Positions 24,589 through 35,820 of a DNA stretch of 64,000 nt are shown in pieces. Source of the DNA: Entonaema liquescens (lineage: Eukaryota; Ascomycota; Sordariomycetes; Xylariales; Xylariaceae); NCBI GenBank assembly GCA_902805475.1, contig CADCSX010000009.1:1426001-1490000 (forward strand), given 5' to 3'. The translations under genes were made by a program, and so were the position numbers. Position 1 is the stretch's first letter, and every line of letters starts with the position of its first letter. Under the pieces are notes generated by a model that made no database searches, was not told the DNA's origin, and saw nothing but the letters and a program-made list of their open reading frames with translations.

Positions 24589-25766
24589 TCACATTCTATA
24601 TGCCTTGTAGCTGCTGTCGCTTGGCTTGTGGTACTCCGACAATCCTTTGTTCCAACGCACGAGTTTGTCGGTAGACTCCGAGGCTGTTGGCTTGCTTGTC
24701 TCATACATAGAATCTAACCTGGCCAGGGCCTCGTCGTTGCCATTACGTCGCTTCCGCCACACGCATCGGAGGATCAGAATAATGAGGAGAATAAGCACCA
24801 GGCCGCCGACGCCTCCGGCAATGCCGGCAACGGCGGCTACCGGTAGGTTACCGATCATTCCGCTGTTTCCATTATCTACCGCTTGGGCCTGCGTAAGAGT
24901 GTTGGTGCGAGAATCGGCTATGGCGCTCTGAGTCGCGGCAGCGTCTTCCTGGGGAACTGCGAGATTTGGGCCGCAGGAGTTGAGGAGATTTGTGGTTTAG
25001 TGTCCAGGGTAGTACTGGTTGCCTCGGGGATATTGAGACTTGTAGCCACACTGTCGAGGATAGAGGAAGATGGCTCCACAGTAGGGCTTGATGGTTCGGC
25101 GGCGGCGGGACTTGATGGCTTGGTGGATGTCACAAGTGTTGTTGGCGGTGGCGGTGGTAGTGCTAATGTTGTCGAGATGGACGTCTCTGGAGATGGCGAG
25201 GGGGTTGCTGGTGGATCCGCAGCCGATGTTGTAGTCGGCTCAGGACTAGGAGTAGTCTCTGGCGCATCGGGAGTTGCGACGTCCGTATTATCGGCAGCAC
25301 CGGGATTAAGTGCAACCGCTGTAGTCTCGATAGGTGATTCCGGCAACTCCGAAATAGAGGGCTTAAGAGTACTAGTGCTCGTAGGCTGTTGACGCTGTGG
25401 CTGTTCGTCATTGCCGCCGTCATCTTCGTCTTCGTCTTCGTCTTCATCAGCACCTTCGTCTTTGTCGGCGTCGGCGTCAGCGTCGTCATTATCATTGTCG
25501 TCCTCTTTCTCCTTCGAACTTCCAGGCAGTGGCGTCGCTTGTATTTCGCCATTCGAAGTCGAAATTGAAGCTACCGCCGTTGCCGTCGCAGTCGCGGTCA
25601 CTCTTGTATCAGCTTCGGAAGTAGTTTGCTGATTTGTGTTCCCAGCATCTTCCGTTGGTGTGATTATCTGCGAATTCCGATCATTGTCGCCGCCATTATT
25701 CCCACCAAAAAGACCTCCGCCCAGTCCTCCCAAAGTATCACCCAAACCATCCAGAAGGCCAGCCAT
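24589..25766 (-). CDS. Acidic Ser/Thr/Pro-rich single-pass membrane protein
   Basis: No known enzyme domain. The likely start is the ATG at 25766 (MAGLLDGLGDTLGGLGGG). A Gly-rich N-terminus is followed by a Thr/Ala tract and a very acidic stretch (DADADADKDEGADEDEDED). Next comes a long Ser/Thr/Pro-rich segment that is probably O-glycosylated. One strong transmembrane helix (VLILLIILILRCVW) is followed by positive RKRR and a short cytosolic tail. This is the layout of fungal cell-wall sensor or anchor proteins, but no WSC or cysteine-rich domain is seen and no signal peptide is obvious. The two halves are in different frames. Either a 59-bp intron (24957-25015, GTACTA donor, CTAAAC branch, CAG acceptor) joins them into 372 residues, or one base is missing in the CCCC run near 24951-24954, giving 392 residues. 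An (AT)n microsatellite lies just upstream (25779-25796). Confidence 0.7.
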
Positions 25767-25778
25767 TGTAGAATAATA

Positions 25779-25796
25779 ATATATATATATATATAT
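25779..25796 (+). repeat. AT dinucleotide microsatellite
   Basis: (AT)9 about 13 bp upstream of the start codon of the membrane-protein gene, in its 5' leader or promoter. Confidence 0.85.
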
Positions 25797-27533
25797 AAAA
25801 AATAGAACACCAGGTCCAGAGAAAAGAAGATTAAGTAAAAAGGAATATCGTGATGCTATCACCAGGACTCGCGCATCGAATATTGTTGCTTAAGGTTCCG
25901 AAGAAATATTGAGAATACCTGGGAAAGGCTTCTTGAGTAGAACCCGGGGAATGGGGACTCCATCCTGGAAGTATGAAAAGCGTCGCGCTAACACGCCCAG
26001 GACGCTCCCGAAAACCGTGGGAAAAGGCTTGGTCTGAAGTCATGATTCGATCTCTGGCACGGCCTCAGTTTCATGTTCCCTGGCAAAACTATCCCTGGAT
26101 TGGGGTGATTCGCGCCGAGAAGGGATTGATCTTCGCTTGATCCACAAATCGCAACACCCCCCGTTGAGGCGCTCTGTCTGTCTGTGCATTAGTTGTGCAT
26201 ACCCGGACGTAGTAGTGTAGGCCCTGCATTGGGACCCCTGGTCGATCAAACATCATCAGGTATTTATGGGACCTATTCGTTTCCTCCACATTGTCTTCGT
26301 AGCCAGAGCAGTTGACGCTGTTTCTCAATGTGAAGCAAAGACCCCTGTTGATCATGGGTATGCAACAAGAACTAAGTCTGCTGTTGTCAGCGCCGTCGGG
26401 ATACCGGCAAATTTACATTAGGCTTCACGACAAACTCCGAACAATATCGCTTTTGCGCTCTAGTTAATAGCATTTCTAGTTGTAGTGGAAATAACTTAGC
26501 ATATACAGGGCTTAATTCTCTTTTTATAGGTCATTTCCAGTTTGTCCTCATTAGTGAAATTAACTTTCACATTTACCAAGTAGTTATGACCATTATTAGT
26601 CTTATTCCCATGAAAATCAACCCCATAGTCCACATACTATCATCACGTACCATTTAACGCGGAGGCCTCTTGGGGAGCTTCTGTTGTGGAGATATCCACT
26701 GTGCTGGTTACCGTTGGCACCATTGGCTCCATCTTCGTGGGGCTTCTCTCAGTTGGGGATTTCCACAGCGGCAAGGAATGCAATGTCATCACAGAAGACG
26801 CGGACGGTCATAGATTTAAATTTCATAACAACTAATTACCATATGTTAGCGTCGGTAGTCTAAGAGCCTAGGCACTTAAGGTAGTTAAGTATATTTATCA
26901 GTGAGAACCTACGTTCATTTCAGACCATTTGGTCATCTAAGAGTTATCTCTTCAGTGAAGGGGAGTCAAAGCGTTATTCGAGTATGATGTGTAAAAACCC
27001 CCATCCCCCATCAAGGGATAGATCAATTTCAAGCCATTGCGTAATCTCAAGCGTGCAAGATCAAAGATCATAGGGCTTGGAAAGAGAATAGCGTGATGAT
27101 TCTCGAGTAGCCGGTATCACTGTTTCAATACCTTGTTCAGGGTATATAAAATTTCCTGATTGAGACCCCGGTGTTCCTTATTGATTCATGCGGCGACTTG
27201 GTCCGTACCTTCTCCGCCACCTTCCACCGTTTTACCGACGTGTCCGGCCGGTATACTCTAAGACCGAAAGTTCAGACCCGCTAATAAGTTCTTTCGGACG
27301 GACATACGTTATTAGAGCTCACCGAAGAAGCCGATGTATCTTATTCCAAATATTTATCATTTTCTTTATAAAATACTTTACATGTTGAGGTACCTATATA
27401 AATCAATTGTAGGCTATAGCCATCGTCTTAGTTGTCGGTAACGTGCTGTATTTGCGTGAAACCCCTGTGCCACCTCGTCCAAAAAATCTATCAAGTTTGC
27501 CTCGCTAGATATCTTTGAACGAAACGCACTCTA
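25797..27533. other. Intergenic region with possible coding remnant
   Basis: About 1.7 kb without a complete gene. On the plus strand, about 26642-26833, one frame is open for about 64 codons with coding-like composition. It includes the hydrophobic VEISTVLVTVGTIGSIFVGL, then HSGKECNVITED, and ends at a TAA. There is no ATG and no clear upstream exon, so it may be a gene fragment. A frame on the minus strand (26089-26355, 88 codons, starting at an ATG) has no recognisable features. A TATA-like TATATAAAA lies at about 27142-27150. Confidence 0.4.
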
Positions 27534-29243
27534 TTATTCCCCCAAGTAATAGCCGTTAAAATCTAGGAGCCATTGGCTAGGTTTCATGGCCATCTTTCCT
27601 AATGCCCTACTGTCATACTCACTGCCCATTATCTTCTGCTCGAGCCATGTTTCCGCCTCCGACAGACAGCAATCAATATCGAATTCGCTTTGGATACGTT
27701 TCATTAAATCTCTTCCTGACCACTCGATAAAAACAAAGAACCGTCTCACAGGTCCCAGCGATTGGAGGGGTAACAGAATGTCCAAATAGGGTTTTAATGC
27801 CAAATCTTTATCTCGGTCGATGGTCAAAATACTCTCCAAGACTGTGTCGTAGCCTACCACTTGCTGGTCATCTACCTCCAAATGTCGCATCTCAAATCGA
27901 GTTATATAGACTGCTATTGTTAAGGCGGAGAGGTTTGCGTGTGCTCTGAGGAAGTCAACACTACGCTGCCAGTGAACGTAAGGTGCAGAATCGGGCGGCA
28001 CCGAGGAGTTGTCTGTCTCAAAAGGTGGACATACTAACTCCAAGTGACGAAGATAAGATAATGTATCTGGCTTGAGAGTTTTGGTGATAAATGTGAAGGT
28101 TTCAAATCCAGCCAAGATGGATGAGCGCCGCTTCCATAGCCCCACGACTGGGGAGACCACGACGCGGTTATGCGAATAGAAAACGGCACGAGAAACTTCA
28201 TACAAGGCTCGGTTAACGAGAAATAAGGCTCGTGCGGGGCGCCAGCATCCGCAGCGAGAAGAGTAAACATAGCTGGAGCGCATGCAAAAATCTCCCAGCT
28301 CGGAAAAGTACTCCCCACAAGGTTCAAGTACATGGCTGGGATAATTGTCGTAGGATAATTTACAACGAGGATACACGAAGTAAAAACCACGTTCTGGGTT
28401 CCACCAGACCTCGTTGGTAGGAGTAACCAGGTCCGTGTATTTGAGAATCGACTGCTGGAGCTCTTGCGGAAGATCAAGAAATCGAAAAGGCTTGTTTAGA
28501 AACGTGATTGGTTTATAAGTCGCTGTGACAACCGCTTGTCGAACCATATAATAGAGGCTATTTGGCATGTCATCAAGACTCACTGCGCAGTCTTTAAGAC
28601 TCCCTGGGGCATTGACAATAGGTTCCAGAACGTCAGGAACGAGACTTGTCCGCGAATGTACGTCGCAGATAAGACGTAACCGAAGCTTGTCCGGATTTGC
28701 GTAGCTAAGGACATGCTTCGCAGCTCGTTGCCAGGCCTCCATGCGACTTTTCCGAATAGGCTCGATGCTGATATCGCCCGAGATATATCTTTTAACGCAG
28801 TACTCTTCGGGCAGATTGAAATGCATGTATAAATTGGCTAGCTTATTACAAGCGTAAGGGGTCATATTGCCGAGAATACGGAGGCCATCATCTACAGCAC
28901 GGTAAGGAATGAGTATATCATTCTCAGAGTAGACCACAGCACTAACTTCCGCGTAGACAGCCTTGCAAGTCTGAAGCAGTTGAAATACGAAATGGAGCCT
29001 TTCACACCAGCCACAAGCGCCTTCTGGTGTTGTGATAGTCTCGTGATTTTCCCATTCCAGGTCTTCATGAGGTTGTTTCAATGAGTGTAAATAGATGGGT
29101 TTCCCGCTGAAGAGGCCGGCATAATCATAGATCCGTCGACGGACCGGCGCCGGGAGATCAAGGAATGTTCTATTATGAGTGCAACTCCCTAAGCCAAGCC
29201 AACTGCATATCCTTTCCTGGCGCATGGCCTTGTTATGAATCAT
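27534..29243 (-). CDS. F-box/2EXR-like protein, duplicated module
   Basis: Intronless 569-residue protein starting at the ATG at 29243. It has two copies of a fungal F-box-like/2EXR opening: FLDLPAPVRRRIYDYAGL near residue 27 and FRFLDLPQELQQSILKYTDL near residue 250. Each is followed by the usual pattern of a line with LLQTCKAVYAEVSAVVYSEN or FLVNRALYEVSRAVFYSHN, the small hydrophobic signature of these proteins. Proteins of this type are very numerous in filamentous ascomycetes. A role as a ubiquitin-ligase substrate adaptor is assumed for some but unproven for most. No catalytic motif is visible. Its ATG faces that of the M20 amidohydrolase across 778 bp. Confidence 0.72.
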   Translation of the reverse strand: MIHNKAMRQERICSWLGLGSCTHNRTFLDLPAPVRRRIYDYAGLFSGKPIYLHSLKQPHEDLEWENHETITTPEGACGWCERLHFVFQLLQTCKAVYAEVSAVVYSENDILIPYRAVDDGLRILGNMTPYACNKLANLYMHFNLPEEYCVKRYISGDISIEPIRKSRMEAWQRAAKHVLSYANPDKLRLRLICDVHSRTSLVPDVLEPIVNAPGSLKDCAVSLDDMPNSLYYMVRQAVVTATYKPITFLNKPFRFLDLPQELQQSILKYTDLVTPTNEVWWNPERGFYFVYPRCKLSYDNYPSHVLEPCGEYFSELGDFCMRSSYVYSSRCGCWRPARALFLVNRALYEVSRAVFYSHNRVVVSPVVGLWKRRSSILAGFETFTFITKTLKPDTLSYLRHLELVCPPFETDNSSVPPDSAPYVHWQRSVDFLRAHANLSALTIAVYITRFEMRHLEVDDQQVVGYDTVLESILTIDRDKDLALKPYLDILLPLQSLGPVRRFFVFIEWSGRDLMKRIQSEFDIDCCLSEAETWLEQKIMGSEYDSRALGKMAMKPSQWLLDFNGYYLGE

Positions 29244-30021
29244 CGCTTCAAGGACGACAGTCGACAGATGCGTACGGAGGTTTCATGGTCAGGAGCGTCC
29301 AAAAAGGGAACACGTCAGTGCGGCTGGGAGCCAAGATGGGAATCTATCAGGCACGGCGCAGCCACAAGGACGAACGGTGGGCACTCGGACATCATAAGCC
29401 ACAAGCCACCCGTACTCTAAGACGCTATGTTCTATTCACTAACAGATGCTCTCTTTTCACTGGTTTTGAGGGGAAAGTTCTTGAATATTCATTATAGCAG
29501 CAGCGAGCTTTTCCTTTAAGCCACCTAGTTACCTACCTCCTAGATACTTATAATCCCCTAACCTCTGGCAACTCAGGAGCATGACCCCAAGCTCGTAAAA
29601 AAGATAGCCTCTTAGCATAACACAACGAAGGACTTCTATCGATCCTAATGTCTCAAATTGATATCATTGGATTATAGAAAGCAAACATCTGAATCATGGC
29701 TTGTAATCCATATATGATTGTCCTTATAAGAATGATTTTCTGCCTCTCATTCTCCGAATACCCCGCACTTATACTCGGCATGGCGCATCGTATTCTGCGG
29801 CAATCCGTAAAATTTGCCTCGATACAGGTTTCGTTCAACAGATCCCCGGCCTGCAAGTCGTACAAGTGAAACTAATGTAGAGACATGTAGTACATAATGA
29901 AGAGTTCTCGCCTTCTCCTCATCATCCAACCTAGCGGGGATGATGTGAGGTCGTGAAAGTAATATCCAGTCAAACTCCAACATATGAACTAGTGGGATAG
30001 GAAATAGCTACCTAGGTAGAT
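29244..30021. promoter_or_regulatory. Divergent intergenic region
   Basis: 778 bp between the divergent 2EXR-like and M20 genes. The short frames inside (29165-29497 plus, 29653-29983 minus) lack recognisable features. A palindromic CTACCTAGGTAG lies immediately before the M20 start, at about 30009-30020. Confidence 0.45.
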
Positions 30022-31317
30022 ATGGCCAACCTCGATCTTACGGAAAACATACTAGGGATCGAAAGAATGCGGGAGGTCGTTAGCTTGACAATCGATCACG
30101 CGGACCACGACCTAAGGGTAAAGATTAACCAACCAATACACCAACATCCCGAGACGGCTTATGAAGAAGTCTTCGCCCACGATACGATCACACAATTTCT
30201 TGAAGATCGCGGCTTTACCGTAAAGCGTAGTGCTTATGGCTTAGCTACGAGTTTCGAGGCCGAAGTTGGCTCTTCCGGACGTCTGGTTGTCATATGTGCC
30301 GAATATGATGCCCTACCCCAGATCGGCCACGCATGTGGTCACAATCTGATTGCGACATCATCGATTGCCGCCTTCCTTGGCGCTGCTGAAGCTTTGAAGA
30401 ATAGCGGTGCCCCCGGACGACTTCGCATACTAGGCACTCCAGCAGAGGAGAGCGGCGGTGGGAAAGTGAGGTTGATCGATGCTGGAGCGTTTAAGGATGG
30501 TATTGCAGCAGCTATCATGGCCCACGCAGTGCCTACGCCACATGAACCGGGTCCCAATGAACTAGACGGTGTTGCAGGCCTGAAGATGATAGCAAGCCAC
30601 AAGTTTCACGCCGAATTTCATGGGAAGACCGCACATGCTGCTGGTGAGCCATGGAGTGGTATCAATGCCCTTGACGCTGCTGTGGCGGCGTATAGCACTG
30701 TCGGACTACTTCGCCAGCAAATTCAGCCTGATGAACGTATCCATTCTGTTATTGAAGTCGGCGGGACGGTATCGAACGTAATTCCAGACTACACGCGTAT
30801 GCACTGGAATGTTCGAAGCCCGACTATAGCCAGAGCCGATAAGCTGCTTGTCCGGGTGAAAGCGTGTATAGAAGGGGCAGCTACTGCGACTGGCTGCAAG
30901 CTCGATTACATCGCGTAAGTTTTCCAAGCAAGCGTAAAGCCGCAGCTAACACGAGGTAGCGAGCCGACCTACGCAAACTTAACAGCGAATAAAGCTTTGT
31001 GCGAGGCGTATGTATCTGAGATGGAGCGCATTGGCGATAAAATTCTGCTGAAGAACGACAAGCCCGAAACGGCATCAACCGACATGGGCAATGTCTCCCA
31101 TGTCGTGCCGAGCTTTCATGGCGCGTTCGCAATACCGACGCCACCAAATACTTCGCTCCATAACCCCGGGTTCACTGCCGCGGCTGGCACCGACGAAGCT
31201 CATGAAAAGGCACTGCGATGTGCGAAAGGGATGGCTATCTTAGCAGTTCGAGTACTCTTGGATGAAGGACTCGCTTCTGAGGCTGCTTATGATTTTAAAT
31301 ATAGACACGACTGGTGA
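30022..31317 (+). CDS. M20 family amidohydrolase/dipeptidase
   Basis: Zinc-dependent M20 (ACY1L2/PM20D2-like) amidohydrolase that cleaves an amide bond in small N-acyl amino acids or dipeptides, probably in the cytosol. Exons 30022-30914 and 30960-31317 flank a 45-bp intron (GTAAGT donor, TAG acceptor at 30957-30959). The total is 417 codons (416 residues), normal for the family. The acceptor choice is set by the need to continue DYIAEPTYANLTANKAL. Metal-site motifs are AEYDALPQIGHACGHNL and GTPAEESGGGK, and the dimerisation region carries KTAHAAGEPWSGINALDA. The C-terminal PPNTSLHNPGFTAAAGTDEA supplies the last ligand region. No signal peptide is seen. It converges with the acyltransferase gene. 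There is no sign that it belongs to the polyketide cluster. Confidence 0.87.
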
Positions 31318-31504
31318 CCGCATGTGTGAATCAAAATTGCCTCCACTACCACCCCCTCTTTTCTTTTTTTTTTCTTCCCTTCTCTAGGTTTCACGTCAAA
31401 GAAAATGTACCAAGATGATTTGGGAATAATATATGGCCTTGCGAATCTTCCTATAATACTCAAACTAGGTAGTAATGGTCTGTTCTAACTCTATCTATTT
31501 ATCA

Positions 31505-33096
31505 TCAAAACCCATATGCCTTCAACATTGGATCTTGAAGAAACCGCTGCATCGTCTCCTTTTCTAAACATACGCTGATATCAAAATCTCCCGTATCTGC
31601 AATATCCATGACTTGTACGAGTCCGTCCATTCGCGGCATTACACCTTGTACGTATCGAGCTAGCTTGTGTGTCGCGCAGAAGTCAACCTCGTAGGCCTGT
31701 GCTCGTACCCATGAAGTGACGAGCGTATGCTTGGAGCCAAGGAAAGCTTGCCATAGACGCTGTGGGCTGACTTCGTAGGCTGCATCATGGATATATGCAG
31801 ATACAGCATCAGGAGTGAATAGGGACATAGTCTGCCTTATAGATCCCGCAATCGAACCGATTGGTGCGGTGCTTACTTCAGCGCCAGACTTGGTGACATA
31901 ACATAACAAAATCGGAGAGCCTGCGAAGGTATCCGGGAGGGGCGGGTCTACACGATTGCGTACCCCAAGAGTGATGTCGATATATACTTGCTCTTGAGAA
32001 GTCTCAAGACGTCGTGCACGGTTTATGAGAATCCAGATGTGCGCCAAAGCAGCATCAAGTCGTGAGACACGCTGCCTACTTGAAGACTCTGGCAAGCTGT
32101 CCTCTGCGGCTTTCTTCATCGCGGAAATAGTTTCCGCCTTGAAGCGGATTTGGACATGTTCCACAGGAGCAGCCATGTCCCACGTTGGCCAAGGCGGAAA
32201 TGAGGAAGGACTTAATTCTGTGTAAGCCAGTTCCTTTGGTGGTGGTCTTGTACCGAGCGTTGATGCTTCAGCCCAGGGGGGATAACCCGGAGCATCTTTG
32301 GCCCACCAGTCGTAGCGATGCATAGGTAGATTCCTTGCCATTCCGACTTTCTCAGGATCTGGCCCTGTAGGTGTAAGATGAGCACGTTGGTCCAATTGCG
32401 CGGGGTCGAAGAGCGGTATCAGACGCTTTTCCTTGTCGGATTCGTCACCCTCGAATAAGTGTCGCGATCGCGCTGCCCATGCATGAGCGAACTGCATAAG
32501 ACACATAGCATCAGAGAGGCAATGTGTAAGCTTGATGCTGATCGCAAATCCACCACACTGAAAACCTGTCAATTGGATAGTTACCCCGGTAGGCCCTCGA
32601 ACTCCGACAAGCTCGAGAATGCAAGTTTGGTTTTACCGAGGAGGTCATTCTGAGGGAACTCGGTCGCATTCCACACCTGCTTCGTAGCCAACCGCTCATC
32701 CTGGCTCGGCACTACATCGCTGAGCACTCGACTGTCCTTGACAATTACCAGTTCCACTCCAGGATCCCCTGGGCTACCATAGACGACCACAGGTCGGCCG
32801 ATATGCCGAGGATTAACATCTCCTTTCACCAGCTCGTCGGACGCCCATCGAAGCTGGCCTGCAAAGTGAGGATAATCGTCCAGGGTTTGCCTCAGCGATC
32901 TCTCCAGTCGTTCGAATATGACGGGATCACGCGAATCAGCATTTTCAGCTCGATCATAAAGCCAAATGGCACCACATGGTGCGAATCGCGCAACTGATGC
33001 GTCAAGAATGGATAATTTCGTAGTCGTAGTCTGCTTTGGGCCGTTCAGCGGGAAGACCCTCTTTGTATGTTGAACTTGATATGTCGATTCCGTCAT
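31505..33096 (-). CDS. BAHD/TRI101-like acyltransferase, frameshifted
   Basis: CoA-dependent O-acyltransferase of the PF02458 type. The start is placed at the ATG at 33096, giving an N-terminus (YQVQHTKRVFPLNG) typical of the family. The reading frame breaks at about 32585-32588. The protein reads SEFEGLPG, then the frame stops. One extra base in the GGGG run would continue it in frame into LTGFQCGGFAISIKLTH. With that base the gene has 531 codons (530 residues) and no intron. The catalytic HxxxD motif is present as THCLSDAM. The usual structural DFGWG motif is replaced by DFCAT, just before RYVQGVMPRMDG. Because both halves are otherwise intact, an assembly indel is at least as likely as a pseudogene. 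It lies 12 kb from the PKS, so a role in the cluster is doubtful. Confidence 0.75.
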
Positions 33097-34491
33097 GACA
33101 ACTTCGAGTTTCCAGCTCTTTACTTGATCTAGCGTCCAAATCTTGCTACGAAGCTTGTCTTTTAAACTTCTTCCTAGTAAAATAATCAACCTTCTCCTAT
33201 CTGTATTAGGTTTTCCCTTATTCCACCGGCGCAACCAAAGTAACTCTGCTTGTTTAACCGCCACATGATTTAAGAAGTCGGGCGGCACCTTTAAAGGTAC
33301 CACCTTTTATGTCCTAAGTAGGGTCCGCTATTGAAGTTGAATCTAACTAAGTATAGGAAGTCACCTTTGGAATGCCGTGAGAATGGCAGATGAGTCGTTG
33401 CCGGAAAAATATTTTTGGATAAAGCCGCGGATGATTCATAATGATTCACAACCAACAGTGGCTATGCGTCGTAGCCCGCAACCAACAATTCATCCTTCTC
33501 GTTCTCCACTACAAAGCGGGTGGGGGTCTTTAACGGTGCGGTTGGTCACAACGCCGGCTATAACGAAACGGGGTTGAAAGTTGATACGTATAGAACATAA
33601 TATAATGTTACCCTTAATAAGCCACGAACTAACGTCACCTTCAAAAAAAATCTAATACCAGGGCGATCTACAAGACTAGTGCTGTGCAACTGAGCCCAAG
33701 AAATATATTCTAATGGAAATGTGACAACCGTATTCGTAGAACACTGAAGACCTAGGCCCTCTAGGGGTAGTGCAGATTTTATTCAGTCTAATCGACCCGA
33801 TCGAACAATTTACCTATGTATGAACATCCTATCGATTATCTAAAAAAGGGGAGGCTATACTAATAACGTGACACATGCCCATAGATATAACTTCGCATTG
33901 CGAATTTAAATCATACATTTAAAAAGATACATCTTACACCTGTCTCTGTCTAAGGTAGTCGCTGGTTTCCATAACTTAGAGACTGAATACGTTGTGGAAC
34001 TATACAGTTATTTCAAGTCCATCTGGGATCATCCCGAAACGCCACGCCCATTCAGAGAAGGTCGTGTCTCAACCACGAGGCAATGAAAGCGAGTTTACTA
34101 TACGAGGTTTCCATCTCAAAACAATTCAATATGCACTACTGAAAAAATAATCCGCTTCCATTTGACACCAAGCTTCATTAGACAGTGGCCGAGGGTATAG
34201 TGCAAACAATAGTTATGAGGAGAGTCGCCGGTAGGGCAGCACTTCGTTAGTCCCTGAGGAACTCTACAATAAGCCACGAAAACCAGCAGCTACATGCTAC
34301 AGGGTATGTTTTATTCTAGCTGTCTCGTCCGGAGTCCTTAAGCCTTAGGTGTATGTCAACTGTACTGCAATGAACCCACCCAGTTAATATAAATATATGT
34401 GACAATTACCTCGAGTTAGATCATTATAATCGCATTGTCATCATTTTCTATCCGCCACTTTGAAGCAAGGTTCAATACACTCACAAATATC
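33097..34491. other. Intergenic region
   Basis: About 1.4 kb, AT-rich in places, containing the promoters of the acyltransferase (minus) and the cysteine peptidase (plus). No gene, RNA gene or repeat was recognised. Confidence 0.45.
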
Positions 34492-35820
34492 ATGGATCAC
34501 AGCGCCAATTTGGATACTGGAGCAACCAATTTCGTCTGGAATAGGCGACTTGATGCTCCTGGCGTGATGGGTATAAGTACGAACACGATCTATAGACCTA
34601 ACAGCAGCGGAGATAACTCATCGCTAGCACCCACATCCATGTAAGCAAGACCAATTGTATCAAAATATAAGAATCATCTCTCACAATTTGATATATAGCC
34701 AGAAGCTTACCGATAAATTGAATAAGCACCGCCGTAACGAGTTTGAAAAGAGCTTTGAAAGGGATATAAAACAGGAAGAGGTGGCCATTATACCTAGTAC
34801 CTAACTCTATCATACTAAACTAATCTGCCTAGGACAACCAAGACGTAGATGATAAATCAAGAGCGCGTCCAAGAAATCCACACCCTTATCCTTGCCATTC
34901 ATATTTACACAATTACATTTACACTCATGCTAGAAATCCAATTGATAGTCGACCAGGCTCGAGCGTTGACCTCCGAAAATATCTTTCAGAAGCTTATAAC
35001 CAAGGGAAAATGAACAGCTGTGCTGCCCATGCTGTAGCTGGCGCATTGGAGTTCGCAGTCAGAAAAGGAGGCATATCCGATTATTCACCCTCCAGGCTAT
35101 ATATTTACTACTATGCCCGTTTGAATAGTAAAAGTCGTGAATACCCCCATGGAACCGTTAGCTTTGACCTTGGTTGTTTTGTCAAGGATGCCCTTGATGT
35201 TCTGCCGTCGGGTGTCTGTCCTGAGGGTGACTGGTCCTATAAATGCGACACCAGCGATAAGAAAACGTATCGGTTCCTTCCAAATTCCAAGGCGGCAACA
35301 GAGCCCAATGAAATCGCAAAATGGAATGCCCGTTATTATACTGCAACATACGTGGAAATTGACCGGAACAATTTACACTATAACCTCATATATTGTCTTG
35401 TCCACGGATTTCCCTTCATCTTTACGATGAAAGGATATGACCAGTTTCACGAGAAAAATTTCAATGAAAGTAGTGGCTATATAATCAGTACGTTAACAAT
35501 CAAACTTTGGTTTTCATTATATCTAATAAGCAACGCTTTTTATAGAAGCGCCACGTCACATAGACCGCCCTGGTGCTCCGCATGCGTGTCTAGCAGTCGG
35601 TTATATACCTAGTGAAACACCAGAAAATGAATTATTTATCGTTCGAAACTCATGGGGCCCTACCTGGGGCGCTAATGGCCATTTCTATGTGGCCTATTGT
35701 CAACTGAGAGATTCTTGCTATGGGTTTTGGACCGTCCGCCTTACTCAAATAGAGCTCCCAAAGATCATCCAAGTTCCTGAGTTTGGTACACCACTTGGAT
35801 CTTCGTACTTTCAATATTGA
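34492..35820 (+). CDS. Papain-like (C1) cysteine peptidase
   Basis: Cysteine peptidase of the papain fold. Proposed exons: 34492-34640, 34699-34780, 34833-35487 and 35546-35820. The total is 387 codons (386 residues). The introns are 58, 52 and 58 bp. The second one (GTGGCC donor) is the least certain, but it keeps frame into VDLRKYLSEAYNQGKMNSC. Catalytic residues are visible: C140 in KMNSCAAHAVAGALEF, H308 in PHACLAVGY and N330 in RNSWGPTWG. There is no signal peptide and no recognisable inhibitory propeptide; a charged, coiled-coil-like segment (KLTDKLNKHRRNEFEKSF) precedes the enzyme. This layout resembles cytosolic C1 peptidases that are common in bacteria but scattered in fungi, rather than secreted or vacuolar cathepsins. 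The biological role is unknown. Confidence 0.78.

Noticed and set aside
24883..25632. Several plus-strand frames rich in Gly/Val, Arg/His or Ser
   Set aside because: They mirror the low-complexity acidic and Ser/Thr-rich repeats of the membrane-protein gene on the other strand.
30022..33096. M20 amidohydrolase and acyltransferase as part of the polyketide cluster
   Set aside because: They lie 8-11 kb beyond the second SDR, behind a transposon remnant and two unrelated genes, so membership is not supported.
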